Positions 14,301 to 25,600 of a DNA stretch of 64,000 bases are shown here, one piece after another (the first letter of the stretch is position 1; each line of letters opens with the position of its first letter). This DNA comes from Tanypteryx hageni (lineage: Eukaryota > Arthropoda > Insecta > Odonata > Petaluridae), in the NCBI GenBank assembly GCA_028673005.1, contig CM054113.1, positions 66,354,850 to 66,418,849 on the forward strand, in the 5' to 3' direction. The translations under genes and the position numbers were made by a program. Under the pieces are notes generated by a model. The model made no database searches. It was not told the origin of the DNA and saw only the letters and a list, made by a program, of their open reading frames with translations.

Positions 14301-17300
14301 GTTTTGAAAAAGTAAAATGAAACATTGTGTACCTCATATCTCAAGTTCTTACGCATACGAATGCTAAGTATCACTGCGATTTTGACAGCTTTGATGCGGC
14401 GCATACTTTTTACATAATTTATTTTTGTATTCAGTCATTATGATTCTTTTTTCATGCATTTTAAGTAGATTGTTTACTTCCCCTTGAATATACTTATATC
14501 TTGAGTTATAATGTAACTACGGGCATTTTGCTGCTTTTCCATGCATGGTAAGCAAGATGTTTGCTGCGCGAAGAAGGAAAAAAATGAAAGAAGATATCCC
14601 GAAGTGCATTGGACATATCATATATACATATAATAGGTTACATATGCATCTATGTTGAAATGATTTTCAAAGTTGTCTTTGAAGGTGCTCAATGATCATC
14701 CATATTCATTTGTTTCTCGCATGTGTTCTTTTACATTAGAACGGCAGAAGGGCTCTTGCAGCAACAACTTTCCGCACGTTCTGCCCTACTGTTGTTATGT
14801 AAACGCCCCTTAATGCATTGATTACTTCCATTTTTGTTCATTGATTTTTAAGACACCAATTCTAAGGCGAATGGCAATTTCTAAGAAGATAAAGAAAGGT
14901 CAGCTTACAATCGATTATATATGGTAATAAATTCTGAAATTTTGAATTCATTGAAAATTAAATTTTCATTAGTATCCTATTAGAATGATACAACCTTGCC
15001 AAATAGATGGTCATCTGTAGCAGGGGCGACCCGTGGTATTATGGTGCCCCAGGCGAGAAAGCACTTCAACCCCCGTTAGGAGCTTTTTCTTAAGATATTT
15101 AAAAGAAACAATAATTTATTCTTTGCTCCATAAAATTACTGATAATGAAAAAGAAAAGGAATGCCATCAAGAATCCAGCCTGATCCACTATATAAATTGT
15201 TATCCAAAATTTATTCACTTTCAAGTAATGTATAGATAAAAGGATGGCATAGCGCCCCCAGACTTCGGTGTCCCGGGCAGCTGCCTGGCTTGCCTGCACC
15301 TCAGGCCGGCCCTGATCTGTAGAGGTTCCATGGTATCCTGAGAACCACTCCCGATTCTGATCCAGATTTTGTTAAGGATGTGTGATGCATTTTTTCTATT
15401 TCATATCTAATAATAATCCTGTTTAAAGCATCATTAAATTCATTTTTGCGTGGTGGTTATATTACAGGAATTACTTTGTGGTGCTGCCAAGAAAATCCTG
15501 TCTGTTCTGAAGACATTATCATTATTTTCAGGCAGTATTTTTTGTGATGGAAAATAAGTAACATTAAATATTTTCTTTCGCTAGCAATTTTTCAGATCTT
15601 CTTGAAAGTACCCCTTGATAGCATTGTATCCTCTGAATTGTCTGAAGTGTTTTATATTGATTTAATTTTTAGTGATTTTGGTGGCTATCGAGGTGGAGGT
15701 GGAAGTGGAGGGGGTGGTTACAGAAGATCTCCATCTCCCTATTATCGATCAAGAAGGCGCTATGACAGATCCCGCTCTAGGTCTTATTCTCCCCGTAAGT
15801 ATTAATAACAAAATATGTGTTGGTGTTTTTGATTGAGGTGCTTGATTAATTTTGTAGGTTTAATGGTCTGTCAATATGTTTTTGCTCGTAATTTTTTTTT
15901 CTAGTTTTTATATAAATCGCGGGACTAGTTTTTGAGAAACTTTTTGCTCAATTCATTATGGCTTCCACAAATTGACTAGTAATTTAACTTTGAAGTTGCA
16001 TACTTATTACTTTTATAAATTGAAATAGTTAAAACGAAAAAAATTTGTCAAGTGAGTTAGATTTACCCACATCGTTTTAATAGACTAATATCATATTGTA
16101 GGGGAGAATTCCAATCTACTATTCTTTTTGGCTATCAAGTTTGACAATACTCAAATAGTAATGATACTGATGCAGGTATTATTTAATATTGTTAATTAGG
16201 AATGGTTTCTATAAATGGTTTTATTATTGTTGTGTGGCCTTTGAAATCACAATAACCGATGATGTTTATATTATTCAAGAATGTCTTCAACCTTTGCATT
16301 TCATGCAACTAGAAGTATTCTTAATAAGAGCATATATCGATTTTCGGTTTGTTAGGCTATTTCCTGCTTTCCTCACTTTAATTTTAAAAGCGTTTTGTGA
16401 TACTTATCGCATAAAGTAAAAATCTTTGTTACTTGGGGGAAAGCTATATAATTGACAAAAATAACTAATTGTTGCTTTGTATAACTAACCAAAATTTATT
16501 TGTGCTGTTTGTTAAAGCAAACAATTCTTATAATTGATGTTGATTTTTTTCAGAATGATGTCTTTCAGTGTTCTGCATGAAGTTTATAATCTTTTAACCT
16601 GATGTCCTCATTCTTAGGTTAATGGTTCCTTCACACATGCACATAATGTGAGCTTCAGCTATTTTTATCTTCATTATGCTTCCAAGTTGATCATTATTTC
16701 TGCTGCAATCCATATCCACCAGATTTTTGAAAAATTCTTTCTTTCTTTGCTATGAAATAGTATTTAATTTCTGGAGATTTATATTATTCCAGTTATTATT
16801 GAGAGATTTCTAAATGTCTTTTAACTATTTCACTGCTGCAGAATGGACATGCATATGCTTAAGTAAAATCTGTAAAAACCTCAATAAGTGCATTGCCAGA
16901 TTGTCACAAAACAAATTCCAAATTTTGGCAAGTAATTGTAGGTAGTAATGAGTGTCAACATTTTGTTTGATTTGAAAAGTTCTGTGAACGTGTCTAGGAC
17001 TTGTTAAGAATGCTTTTTCTTTGTGCTCTACCATTTGGATCGTGATTTTATTTATGAGTTTTGCATATCTTCCTTCATTCATTCTGGAGCCATTTTTTTA
17101 AGTATACAGTTTTCTTGTAAATCTGTTAAGCTTCATATCAGTATCAAAAACTAATCGTGCTCCTTTTTGTTTCTGAACTTTGCTTCTATAATTTTATCTT
17201 CTATCCTTTGTGTTCAACATTTCCTTGGATTCATATTTATTTGAAAAAATTCTCTTCAATAATTTACTACAAAATAGGATTTCAGAATTATTTCTTGTTT

Positions 17301-18847
17301 TCATTTGCACAAAATATTTATTAGTAAATGCATTTTGAAAATTTGGCATTGAATCTTATCTTCTAGCAGGTGTATCCTATGTAATCACTCTTTGCAGTGT
17401 TAAGAGGTGTATATCCAAATTGCAGCTAAAGGTTTTAAGTAGGTGTGATTGGTAAAAATACACTGCATGAATTTATTTCAGTTTTCCAGCATTATCTAAA
17501 AAGAATTAGATAATCGGTTAAAATAATCAGATTATTTCTTTTTTATCAGGTTGTCTTAGATAACTTACCGAAGCTTTTTTAGTTTTTAGTATTTTTGTAT
17601 CAAAATGGCTGTACTGTATTAGTGATGTTAATGTCTGTTAACCTTAATTTTTTGTGTAGTTGTCATTTTCTTGTCTTTTTATAATGCATGCGGGGTCAAA
17701 TTAATGGCTGTTAATTTCTTGAGTATGATTTAACCTCTCAAATCTGGTATTATAAAAACCAGATAACTTGAAATATATTACCCTGAACCTTTCATCCAGT
17801 TGTTGCCATACTTACATCCTCTTTCGTATACCTCAGCCACCACATTACCTTCATCTTCACTAATGCAAACTAACTATCATTTTACTATACTTGTCAATGT
17901 CGGAAGGATGATTTGTTAATTACAGAAAATGGTAATCTATTTTGTTGTTTTATTTTTTGTATTACTTATTCATAATTGTTCAATTTAAATTTGCTGTTTG
18001 CAATGTAAGAAATAGTACTAAGCCTTTCATAGTGTAAATTTCTGAGTTCAAGGATATTTTGAAAATCGATGACTCAGATGATCTCAGCGATGTCAGATTT
18101 GAGAGTTTATATTGTATTTAGAAATTTTTATTGTTTCAGCTCCAAAAACTTGAACAATAGATGAATCAGTATTCCACTGATATTTCTGAGCTTATTTAAA
18201 AATTAATTAATTTTCTGAATGATTTCTTGAATACATTAGCAGTTTTTGCTAGAAACTGATTTCATAGTAATTTCATTGTAAAAATGCTGTACCTTTCATT
18301 TCTTCATAATATTCTACATAAAACCTCAAAAAAATAATATTATTGTTAAAGAATTCTGGTTTGTAGTACTTATATTGAATTAGGATTTGAAAGTAAACCT
18401 TGTGTAATAAGGCTAATGTATTTATAGTACTTGGCTGCCAAGTTTTCCCATAGATGTAAAATATTTATGCAGTTGCTGTATGTTGTTTATCTTTATTGAA
18501 GAGACCAAATTTGTTCACTGTTTTTTATTGTTTTTATATGGCTTTCTATAACTTCATTATTCAGCTGTGTACAACCTTAACATTTTAAACAAATAATACT
18601 TAATCATTAAATTAATTATTATATTGCAACGTTAAAATATGTATACAATGCTGGTTGTGCATTACACATGTCAAAACTGTTGTGTATATATCTTTATACA
18701 GAATCATTATTCTAATTTCACATTTTCTATCTGCTTTTAATGCTGTATGCCCCTGGTGAAATGTTTTAATCTTCCCAGTAAGTGCTTGTTATCTTCAGTG
18801 AACAACATCTGTATTTTCTGCCATATCCCTTTTCAGGTCGATATTAA
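5352..18847 (+). CDS. tra2: transformer-2, RS-domain splicing regulator (8 coding exons)
   Basis: Joined exons 5352-5366, 5669-5826, 5917-6139, 6213-6341, 12894-13069, 13169-13216, 15673-15794 and 18837-18847 give 882 nt (293 codons plus TAA), with every junction GT..AG and in phase. The protein has an N-terminal Arg/Ser region (about residues 20-131), one RRM (about 137-216) with RNP2 LGVFGL (141-146) and RNP1 RGFSFVYF (180-187), the linker [15 protein letters not shown] typical of Tra2, a Gly-rich stretch (about 253-264) and a short second RS region ending SYSPRRY, the same ending as vertebrate TRA2 proteins. Tra2 is a nuclear RNA-binding protein that activates exon inclusion at purine-rich enhancers; in insects it works with Transformer on doublesex and fruitless. 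Starting MSDRE matches the usual Tra2 start. The gene convergently faces the Methuselah-like receptor 36 kb away. Confidence 0.95.
5669..5826 (+). CDS. tra2: tra2 coding exon 2 (RS1, first part)
   Basis: Acceptor TTATTACAG at 5668. It reads [13 protein letters not shown] and on into repeated RSRS units, with donor CAG|GTAATT. It ends two bases into an Arg codon that is completed by exon 3 after a 90-bp intron. Confidence 0.9.
5917..6139 (+). CDS. tra2: tra2 coding exon 3 (RS1, main part)
   Basis: Acceptor ATTATAG, donor AGG|GTAAGA. Encodes a dense Arg/Ser/Tyr region ([20 protein letters not shown]...). The overlapping open frame beginning at 5895 is only a shadow of this exon. Confidence 0.93.
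6213..6341 (+). CDS. tra2: tra2 coding exon 4 (RRM, first half)
   Basis: Exactly 43 codons, phase 0 at both ends. Begins [18 protein letters not shown], which includes RNP2, and ends VQVVIDAK before donor AAG|GTGAGC. It is followed by the 6.55-kb intron. Confidence 0.95.
7540..8170 (+). repeat. dispersed ~0.6-kb repeat, copy 1
   Basis: This matches the reverse complement of about 29330-29990 over most of its length, with shared phrases such as AAATATCACTTGTAACAAAA, TTTGTAAGTGAAAA and TTTATTAATTACAACCAATT. The divergence is substantial, with many substitutions and small indels, so the copies are old. The type of element is unknown. The second copy sits inside a PIF/Harbinger element. Confidence 0.75.
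9072..9517. mobile_element. hAT-type MITE
   Basis: Terminal inverted repeats CAGCGTTTTCCAACCT and (reverse complement of the right end) CAGCATTTCCTAACCT. The flanking 8-mers TATTAACT and TATGAACT agree at 7 of 8 positions. The element is 446 bp and non-coding. Inside it, a ...GTGGTCC... phrase recurs near both ends in inverted orientation. Confidence 0.75.
10078..11408. mobile_element. hAT-like non-coding element, old
   Basis: The left end CATACTTGCCAACTCTCC and the right end (reverse complement TACTAGCCAACC) resemble the 'TGCCAAC' class of hAT ends. Flanking TGCATGTT and TGCATGTA agree at 7 of 8. No transposase is visible in 1.33 kb. A short perfect-looking inverted repeat around 10322-10349 (CTAGGAGG..CCTCCTAG) lies inside. 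Confidence 0.5.
12894..13069 (+). CDS. tra2: tra2 coding exon 5 (RRM second half, Tra2 linker)
   Basis: Acceptor CCATTTCAG. Reads [12 protein letters not shown] (RNP1) through [10 protein letters not shown] and the linker GIYMGKPT, ending in 'TA' before donor GTAAGT. The codon is completed by exon 6. If intron 5 is retained, the next codon becomes TAG at 13068-13070. Confidence 0.95.
13169..13216 (+). CDS. tra2: tra2 coding exon 6 (48 nt)
   Basis: Acceptor TTTTTCAG, donor AAAG|GTATTT. Completes Tyr and encodes [15 protein letters not shown], with the last two bases starting a Ser/Arg codon. The flanking introns and phase 2 on both sides make it an in-frame cassette (48 = 16 codons), so skipping it would keep the frame. 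Confidence 0.82.
13874..14924 (-). mobile_element. Tigger/pogo-like element with transposase N-terminal relic
   Basis: Inverted ends CAGTATATAATCGAATGTAA and (right end, reverse complement) CCATATATAATCGATTGTAA, with TA on both sides (13872-13873, 14925-14926). A minus-strand frame (about 14223-13936) contains [20 protein letters not shown] and [13 protein letters not shown], the helix-turn-helix found at the N terminus of Tigger-type transposases. The DDE part is missing, so it is a 1.05-kb non-autonomous relic inside tra2 intron 6. Confidence 0.75.
15021..15314. mobile_element. hAT-type MITE, 294 bp
   Basis: Left end CAGGGGCGACCCGTGG, right end reverse complement CAGGGCCGGCCTGAGG. The exact 8-bp duplication ATCTGTAG lies at 15013-15020 and 15315-15322. 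GC-rich ends stand out from the AT-rich intron. Ends of the same type recur near 35547. Confidence 0.85.
15673..15794 (+). CDS. tra2: tra2 coding exon 7 (Gly-rich linker and RS2)
   Basis: Acceptor AATTTTTAG. Encodes [19 protein letters not shown], then [20 protein letters not shown]. Donor CCCC|GTAAGT is a near-perfect consensus. Reading straight through the donor gives Arg-Lys-Tyr-stop (CGT AAG TAT TAA), so intron retention would end the protein SPRKY instead of SPRRY. Confidence 0.93.
15795..18836 (+). other. tra2 intron 7, nothing recognised
   Basis: 3.04 kb of AT-rich intron. I found no transposase, no convincing terminal inverted repeats and no exon between the RS2 exon and the terminal exon. 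Confidence 0.5.
18837..18847 (+). CDS. tra2: tra2 terminal coding exon (11 nt)
   Basis: Acceptor CCTTTTCAG at 18836, followed by GTCGATATTAA. Joined to the C left by exon 7, this gives CGT CGA TAT TAA, i.e. Arg-Arg-Tyr-stop. The conserved SPRRY ending of animal TRA2 proteins is the reason for choosing this acceptor. Confidence 0.85.
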
Positions 18848-20242
18848 CAGCACCACTGTGGGGGCTCCTATACGACTTCACATTGTCTTGTGGGAACTGC
18901 ATAAAACTATTTGCCCCCACTGTTGGGTTTACAGTTCAGTAGTTAAAATATGACTATCTGTTAAACCTTGCAGTTGTTGGTGGTATTTTCAAATGTAATC
19001 ATACCTGAGAAATGTTTGTCAGTTCTGTTTTGGAATGAGGAACATTTGATAGATAGACATGCAGATCTGGACGTTTTTAATTTGAGAAATTGAAGTGATA
19101 ATTGAGCTGCTTGCCAATCTTTTTGTCAGTTTGAGTGATTGGCCCATTTTGTATTGCTTCTGAAAAAACTCATTTTCATAAGACAAATGCATAATTTGCA
19201 TAAAATTACAAGCTGTCTTGTCTCATCCATTTGTTTGAATGTTAACTTAGATTCATTTTGAAATGAACTTATCAACTCATTATATTTCATTTGCTCTTAA
19301 CATTGTAGGCAGGTGGTTTATTGTATTAATAAAGAAAGAGCACCTTCTAACTGCTTCTGTTTTTATTTTTATAAGGTAATGAAGCAAGGGGTATTGGATG
19401 AAGTATGAAGTGTGAAAATGTAGGAGTTGTTTGGATCTCCAAGTTGTCTTTGGGGATGATCGAAGACGAAAAATGAAGGCATCTAATGAAGCTAACTCAA
19501 AAAAGAATATGATCAGAAATCTTAAGCTGTTCAGTCGCAAGAACGAAAATCTTCCACAGCCTGGGTCACTTATAGAAGAGTTTTGTTGCCTTTTCAAGTA
19601 GTATTGTCAAGAAACGGAAGCAAGTTTGAAAATGTTTAAAAGTGAAGGAAACGAAGAATGAATATTGGTAAAGGAATTTGGTTGATTGAAGCTGAATAGA
19701 AGACAGTAAGTTCAGGGGAAGTGATTTTTAAGGGGTGTTCTTTCTCACTTTTGCTTAAGGACAAGATTCGTGAGTTTTGAGACTATAGTTAATGTTTTAT
19801 TCATAATATTTTCAGGATTAGGGATGATTGGGTTGGCCTAGTGTTTCACTTAGTTTGTGGCCATTTAGTCTGTGTTAACTTTGAATTACCTTTACATGTC
19901 CTTTTATAAGTGGCTTAGAGTTTGCCAGTGTGCTAATATGTGGGGAATTCCGGCTTTATGATGCTAAGATGTATGAAGTGATCATATTCTTTTATTGCGA
20001 AACATCAAAGTTTTCCGAAAATATCGTAATTTAAATAGAGAATTGGGTTTAGATCAGAATAAGGCCGTGTGGCCTGGGGCAGGAATGTTTTAGGATTTTC
20101 AGATATGTTGTGTTTCTCTCTTAAGTTTTTTTTGATGCCAGAGAATAGCTGAATCCTGGGCCTGGTCAAGGTAAGTTTTTAGTATCCTTAGTTGAATTTT
20201 TACTTAATATATTTGCATGTAATATTTTTCTTATTAAATAAA
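18848..20242 (+). other. tra2: tra2 3'UTR (putative)
   Basis: Follows the stop at 18845-18847. AATAAA hexamers occur at 19328-19333 and 20237-20242; either could be a cleavage signal, and the second gives a 1.4-kb 3'UTR. No coding content of note was seen. The true end is not determined. Confidence 0.45.
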
Positions 20243-20853
20243 CTACTCACCATTATAAAGTTTTTAATGTAGTGTTATTTACTCAACAAAAATGTATAAA
20301 CATTTGATAGATACGCACTTTTTTGTTATTTAAAGATAACTCATTGTATGATTTGTTTCACAAATTTCATTAGTACATATAATTCAGTTGCACATAAGAG
20401 TAAACTAACAATGATGTTGCGTAGGCTTACAACTATCTTAAAATAATGATGGTCTTTAAGGTGAAAAGTGATATTGTTGTAATGGGAATTGTTTTTAGAC
20501 ATTAGTACTAGTAGAAAAACCTATTGAGTCTCAGAAACCATGATAAATCAACTGACTAGTTAAAGGATTGGTCTATCTTGCCGGAAACAATATTTTTTAA
20601 GAATCATAAATGAGGCTTGCAAGTTACATGAAGCATTATATGATAACAGAGTTTGAATTGTGTTGGAATTTTGATCCAAGCAGCCAGGCCCCATAGGTTT
20701 GCTCATTTATAATGGAAGGCTTAACCTCCTTAGTGGTATGTGCATCTTTAGATGAAGATGGAAGATTTCATCTATATCACTTGATAAGCATCTCTTGTAA
20801 CATCACTGGAGCCATGCCTAGTAAAAGCCTATCAACTGGAGGCACTCCTAGAC

Positions 20854-21103
20854 CAGGGGTGGGCAACCTGCTGCTCTCTTTAAGGACTTTCATGTATCTC
20901 CTGAAACCAAATGTTTGTATTGGATAAAGCATCTGTAATGACATTTGCTTATGATCTTGTTGCTCAAAAGTGCATGTTTATTTATAAGAGCGGTTTTTGA
21001 TATAAAATTACTCTTTTTAATAAAAACTCACATTTTTACCTTTACTGCTGCTCTTATGGTGAATTTTAAATGAATGACTTTTTAATTCAGTGGCAGTGGC
21101 CTG
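20854..21103. mobile_element. hAT-type MITE, 250 bp
   Basis: The left end CAGGGGTGGGCAACCTGC is the classic start of one hAT MITE class. The right end is more diverged (reverse complement CAGGCCACTGCC). Flanking TCCTAGAC and CCCTAGTC agree at 6 of 8. The interior has inverted GCTGCTCTT phrases. Boundaries are approximate. Confidence 0.5.
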
Positions 21104-21814
21104 CCCTAGTCAAAAATGGAGCCACCATGGAAAGCAAAGCAAGCCACTTAAGGGTTAAGATATATTTCAAAATGTTCAAGCTTAGACATCCAAAGATATT
21201 AGGATTAGGAAAAGTAATTTGCTAGAAGAAAATTTAAAATTCTGAAATGAACTAAATACTGTTTAAATAACAATTTTTATTATGAATGCAGCCAGATTTT
21301 ATAAATCAACTAAATAAATTGTAAGGTAACTGAAATTGCAAAGTTTTCTTACAAAGGAGGATAGCTAATTGTTTTTATATGGTGGTGTGTTGACTGGCTT
21401 TGATTTCAAATTTGTCTTAGAAGATTTTTTGTATGAGAAAAACTTGGCTTTTATTGCTGGCGAGTTGCTGAATAGGTGCCAAAATGAGTGAAGAATTTAT
21501 TTAATTTTGTAACTACAACCACAAAATGAAATTCGGGTACTATACTGAATAAATGGTAAGTTGTTAATCATCCTGCAAATTCTCATTGTGGCATTGTTTT
21601 CCTTGGCAGTTTATTCATATAATTAGCAATACATTTTATTGCAAGATAACAAACAGGCCTTTTTGACGAATCAACATGATAGCATAAAAATTTTAATATG
21701 ATCCTTACAAAATTTGCAACACTCTATATCAGGACTTTTGAACGTTTTTGCTTTGATGCCCCTTGGAAAATTTTATTTCAATTTGTCAATTGACAGCTTT
21801 TGGTATTTTTTCTT

Positions 21815-21856
21815 TTTACTTGCTCCATACGTAGTATAGGGGAAAGTAGTTTCTAA
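21815..21856 (+). repeat. fragment of the 'GTATAGGGGAAAGTA' repeat
   Basis: A short match (CTCCATACGTAGTATAGGGG) to the beginning of the dispersed repeat described at 32740-33660. Downstream similarity is lost after about 40 bp. Confidence 0.6.
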
Positions 21857-22463
21857 TGTTATTCTTGGTTATAATATCACAACTTATGATTCTGAAGTCA
21901 TGAGTGAAAGATTAAATAAGAAGAAAAAGTAAAACCTCATCAAAACTCAGGATATATACCTAATTGAAAGCGTCAACATTACTTGGAAGATTTCCATATT
22001 GTTTCAGAATTTTTATGCAAAGCTAATTTTGTGTTTAGATGGGAGTATAGGTTTTTCTTTTCTGTAGGAGCAGCACCATTACCATTTCTCGTCTTATTTT
22101 CTAGATGTATTTGGCCTATTGAGCAATAATAGGAAATTCCATAACATAATTGCTGAAAAATCAGGGAGAGTAAGATTTGACAACATGGACTTATTTGTTA
22201 TTATTGGTAAACACAGATTGAGTGGTTCCCAAACTTGTTTGTTGCTTGATACGAAATGTGTATGCAAAACTAAGTCATATGATATAGTCAAGCAAAGGTT
22301 ATAAATCAAACAATTAGTTTATATTTTGAGTTTTTAGAAATTGGTTAAAATTTTTGCTGAAAAGCCAATTTTTTTTACTAGAACATGCAGAGTTGGAAAA
22401 TATGTATTAAATCATATACAATTAATAGCAATTTTTCCTGATTTATTTAACATGCATGTCCAT

Positions 22464-24827
22464 CAGTGGTGGCTCGTAGCTAAAATTAGTGGGGGTGCTG
22501 CTCCAGAAAATTTTTAGCCTTTGTTTTAAAATTGTGTGAAAGGAAAAAAACATGTATAAAAAGAAAATTTATTCAGGAACTTGATAAAGTCTTAACAAAA
22601 AAACCAAACATTTTTTACTTTAACTTAAATTATTACAGTTCAAGCTTGATCTATTCGTTTAAAAATGAAATCCATTCTTCTTGTTTTAATTTGCGCAAAA
22701 AGTTCAATAATTTTCTCCTTGATCTCTGGATGACAATTGAGGAAATTTTTCTCCATTGAAAGTACTGCAAGTGCATTGTCTTTCCGAATTCATAGTGCTT
22801 CTTAAAAAAGTTTTTATTCTTTTCAATGTTGAAAAGCAGCGTTCTGCCTCGGATGTAGTCATGGGAATTGTCAAGAGGATTTTTATCAGTTTCGTAATTT
22901 CACTAAAAACATCTAGATTATTTTCCAAGATAAATTTCAGCAGCTCAGTTAATTTGTAATATTCATGAATATCAGTCCCACAATAGAATACTTTTAGTTC
23001 AGTTTCAAGCTTTTCTTTGTCAATCATGGGATAAGCTTCAGTGGTCAGTACTATCTCTTTTGTGGGATGTTCATTCTTAAATCTAGTGAAGCATTTCTTG
23101 TTGAACAATTTAGCAGCTACTAAGTGTTTAGTGGAAGAATATCTGTCCATTATATCAACACATATATAGTCACACACTTCCTTAGCTTCTGCCATGAGTG
23201 TCTTTGAAGGATTCTCACAGTACTTTGAGTTTCTCAATTCTAAAATAGCAGTTTTGAAATTTGTTATATATTCATTAACTTTAAACACACTAATTTCTCG
23301 AGATTGCATTTGGTTGTAAATTATTTCAACATGAGGCATAATCTGATGAAAAAGCTCTAACCAAAACTTGAAATTATCATCATTCAGGTATTTTAAAATT
23401 CCTGTTGCTTCTGCAATGGTTTGATCTGCATTTGATGTTGACTGAATTTCAGTAAGGCAGTTTTTTAAAGGTTGCAAATTTTCATGAACTCTGTTTATGG
23501 TCCGTATGTTGAAATTCCACCTTGTAGAGGATGGACGTGGAATGCTGACGTCCATATGTTTCTTGAGAATGGACACGTTGTGGTGATCTTGAGAAGAATG
23601 TTGGAATAGCCAGAATGTTAGAGAAAAATTTTCTTGCATTTCGTGTAATACTTGCTGCATTTCTCATTATTAAATTAAGTTGATGTGCATAACAGTGAAT
23701 GAAATGTGCATTACTATAAACTGCTTTTATATTTGCTTGAACTCCAGCTTTTTTGCCTTTCATGACATAAATACCCCTGGATTTACTGAATCGTCTTTTT
23801 CATCATGTCCACGTAAGGGAGTTTCAAAGTTTCCACAAAAGTAAATGCAGTCTATTATTTTGGACAAAATTTCATGGTTCTTTTTAACTTTTATATTATG
23901 CTCATTGATTGAAAGTCTGTATGCCTCACTAAGTTTCTCCTTAATACTTACGGTTCCTAAAAGTGACAGTGAAACAACATTATCAACGTGCTTCTTTGAC
24001 TTTTCATGCTTTTCAGTTTTTTCTTTCATTTTGTTTATATTTCTAAAACCATCTTTTGTCCACGGTACATCACCTCCAAACAGCAAACACGGGAAGCAAA
24101 ACTGCATTTTTTACTTCACAGCCGCAAAGCCAACTTTTCCGTTGGTACCATTCAGAATTAAAGCTACGAATATATTTCTTGTTGCTTTTGCCTGGCTGAG
24201 ATATTAGAATATCAGGTGTTGAACGACCTCTTTTCTTAACTGTAACTTTCTCATGGAGAGATAGCTGTGAAAACTTAAGCTGTTGAAGTTCACTTACAGT
24301 CACAGAACTTATTTCTTGGGGATGCAAGGCCATGGTTAAAGTTTTCTGTTAAATAAAAGAACCGAAAAAAATGAATCAAATAGAATAGCTGTAAGCAGAA
24401 TAATAATCTAATTCTACGCTTTATCACATTCAAGAATATGGTACACGGTTTTTAAGCACAACACACGCTGAGTAAAAAAAAACTTCCTTCCACCATCACG
24501 CCAGAGCCGGCACTGCGAGAGCAACAGTGCTCTCTCTACCTGGCAGTCCCGCCTTCCTCCCCACCCCCCCCTCCTATGTGCGCATGCGCACAACAGTCAA
24601 ACACCACGTCGCTGGCACTGTGAAGCGCACAGTTCCATACAAAGATTTTTGTATCTTTTTCATAAACTGGGGGATGGCTACTGAAGTACTGACATTAAGC
24701 TTAAGGAATATATATTGTACTACAAAAATAAAGAAAAAAGGACTCATTATATTAAATGTTATCGATAATATCAAGTGGAAATAGGGGGTGCTGCAGTTCC
24801 GCAGTGCCTATACACGAGCCGCCACTG
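22464..24827 (-). mobile_element. hAT transposon copy 1 (ZMYM/DUF4371-type), 2364 bp
   Basis: Ends CAGTGGTGGCTCGT and (reverse complement of right end) CAGTGGCGGCTCGT, with an exact 8-bp duplication ATGTCCAT at 22456-22463 and 24828-24835. Transposase on the minus strand runs from 24333 to 22704 in broken pieces. The shared parts are nearly identical to copy 2 at 44995-46413, including most of the promoter end. The intact flanking duplication and high identity point to recent movement. It is an internal-deletion derivative. Confidence 0.93.
22704..24333 (-). pseudogene. hAT transposase, DUF4371 / C-terminal dimerisation type, broken
   Basis: Starts MALHPQEISSVTVSELQQLK (24333). The frame shifts near 24090, where the zinc-binding TTF-like segment FCFPCLLFGG continues in another frame to 'NPGVF' (about 23770). 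An internal deletion follows. The catalytic core resumes at 23763 (HFIHCYAHQLNLI) and 23660-22704 (PSSTRWNF, later TTSEAERCFSTLKRIKTFLRS). The reading frame shifts again inside the dimerisation domain near 22775. These domains match the 'zinc finger MYM-type 1-like' hAT transposases. No intact product can be made. Confidence 0.85.
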
Positions 24828-24835
24828 ATGTCCAT

Positions 24836-25054
24836 TATTTTCTAGAGTTATTTATTGACAATGAATTTAACACACACAAACTTCAACTAAAATAGCATAA
24901 TGGTAAACTTGTTTTAACATTTATTTTGGAGCAGTAGTCTTGGATATAATCCAAAATAACCTGCAGCAGAAGATATAATAGATAACTAATCTATTCTTAT
25001 GAAAATCTTAATAAAAATACCAAAATCTACATAGCTAGTCTTCTTTTTAAAAAT
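24836..25054. other. intergenic, nothing recognised
   Basis: Short AT-rich spacer between the hAT element and the nested element stack. Confidence 0.5.
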
Positions 25055-25129
25055 TACCATATTTACTTGAATCCAAGATGTTTTTTTCCATATTTCAGTT
25101 TGTGATAATTGGAGGTCATCGTAAATTTG

Positions 25130-25600
25130 AGTACGAAGTCATAATGTCAATACATCGTGATCAATTGATTGCGTGTCAGTTTGTCGCATTTCAATTCATG
25201 ACACATCAATTCGTCACATGACAAACTCGTCACACATCAATGCATCGCACAACAAACTCATCAAGCCTTAATTCATTGCTAGACAAATTGGAAGGCGAGG
25301 CACCATGATGTGTATGCTTATTGCGTTGCCATACACCATCCAAAGTGACTCACATAATTTGCAAAGAGAATTGCCATTAATTCTGGTATTACCGAAATAA
25401 TAAAGAAAAATATTTTTGTGGAAAAGTCTCCTCCTGCCGATCAGCAGTCATGGTGTCGCTTTCTAATTAGTATTGAGACAAATTTTTCGAGAGATGAACT
25501 GACGTGTGATGAGTGTCGTGTGCTGTATTGGTGCAAGACCAATTTTTCGTGGGATGAATTGACGTGCGATGAAGTGATGCCTGACGAGTTGTCATAGAAC
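25130..25600. repeat. small foldback-like block of inverted short repeats
   Basis: The left part (25150-25270) repeats TCAATTCRTCACA-like words. The right part (25480-25590) carries the same words in reverse complement (GATGAATTGACGTGCGATGA, GATGAACTGACGTGTGATGA). The two arms could pair over roughly 120 bp with mismatches. Target-site duplications were not identified. The design is like the larger element at 43324-44558. Confidence 0.55.

Noticed and set aside
20712..20927. 71-codon open frame downstream of tra2
   Set aside because: It runs into a hAT MITE end and has no recognisable protein content.
22532..24207. Plus-strand open frames within the hAT copy 1
   Set aside because: Antisense to transposase fragments with clear hAT motifs; no independent coding signal.
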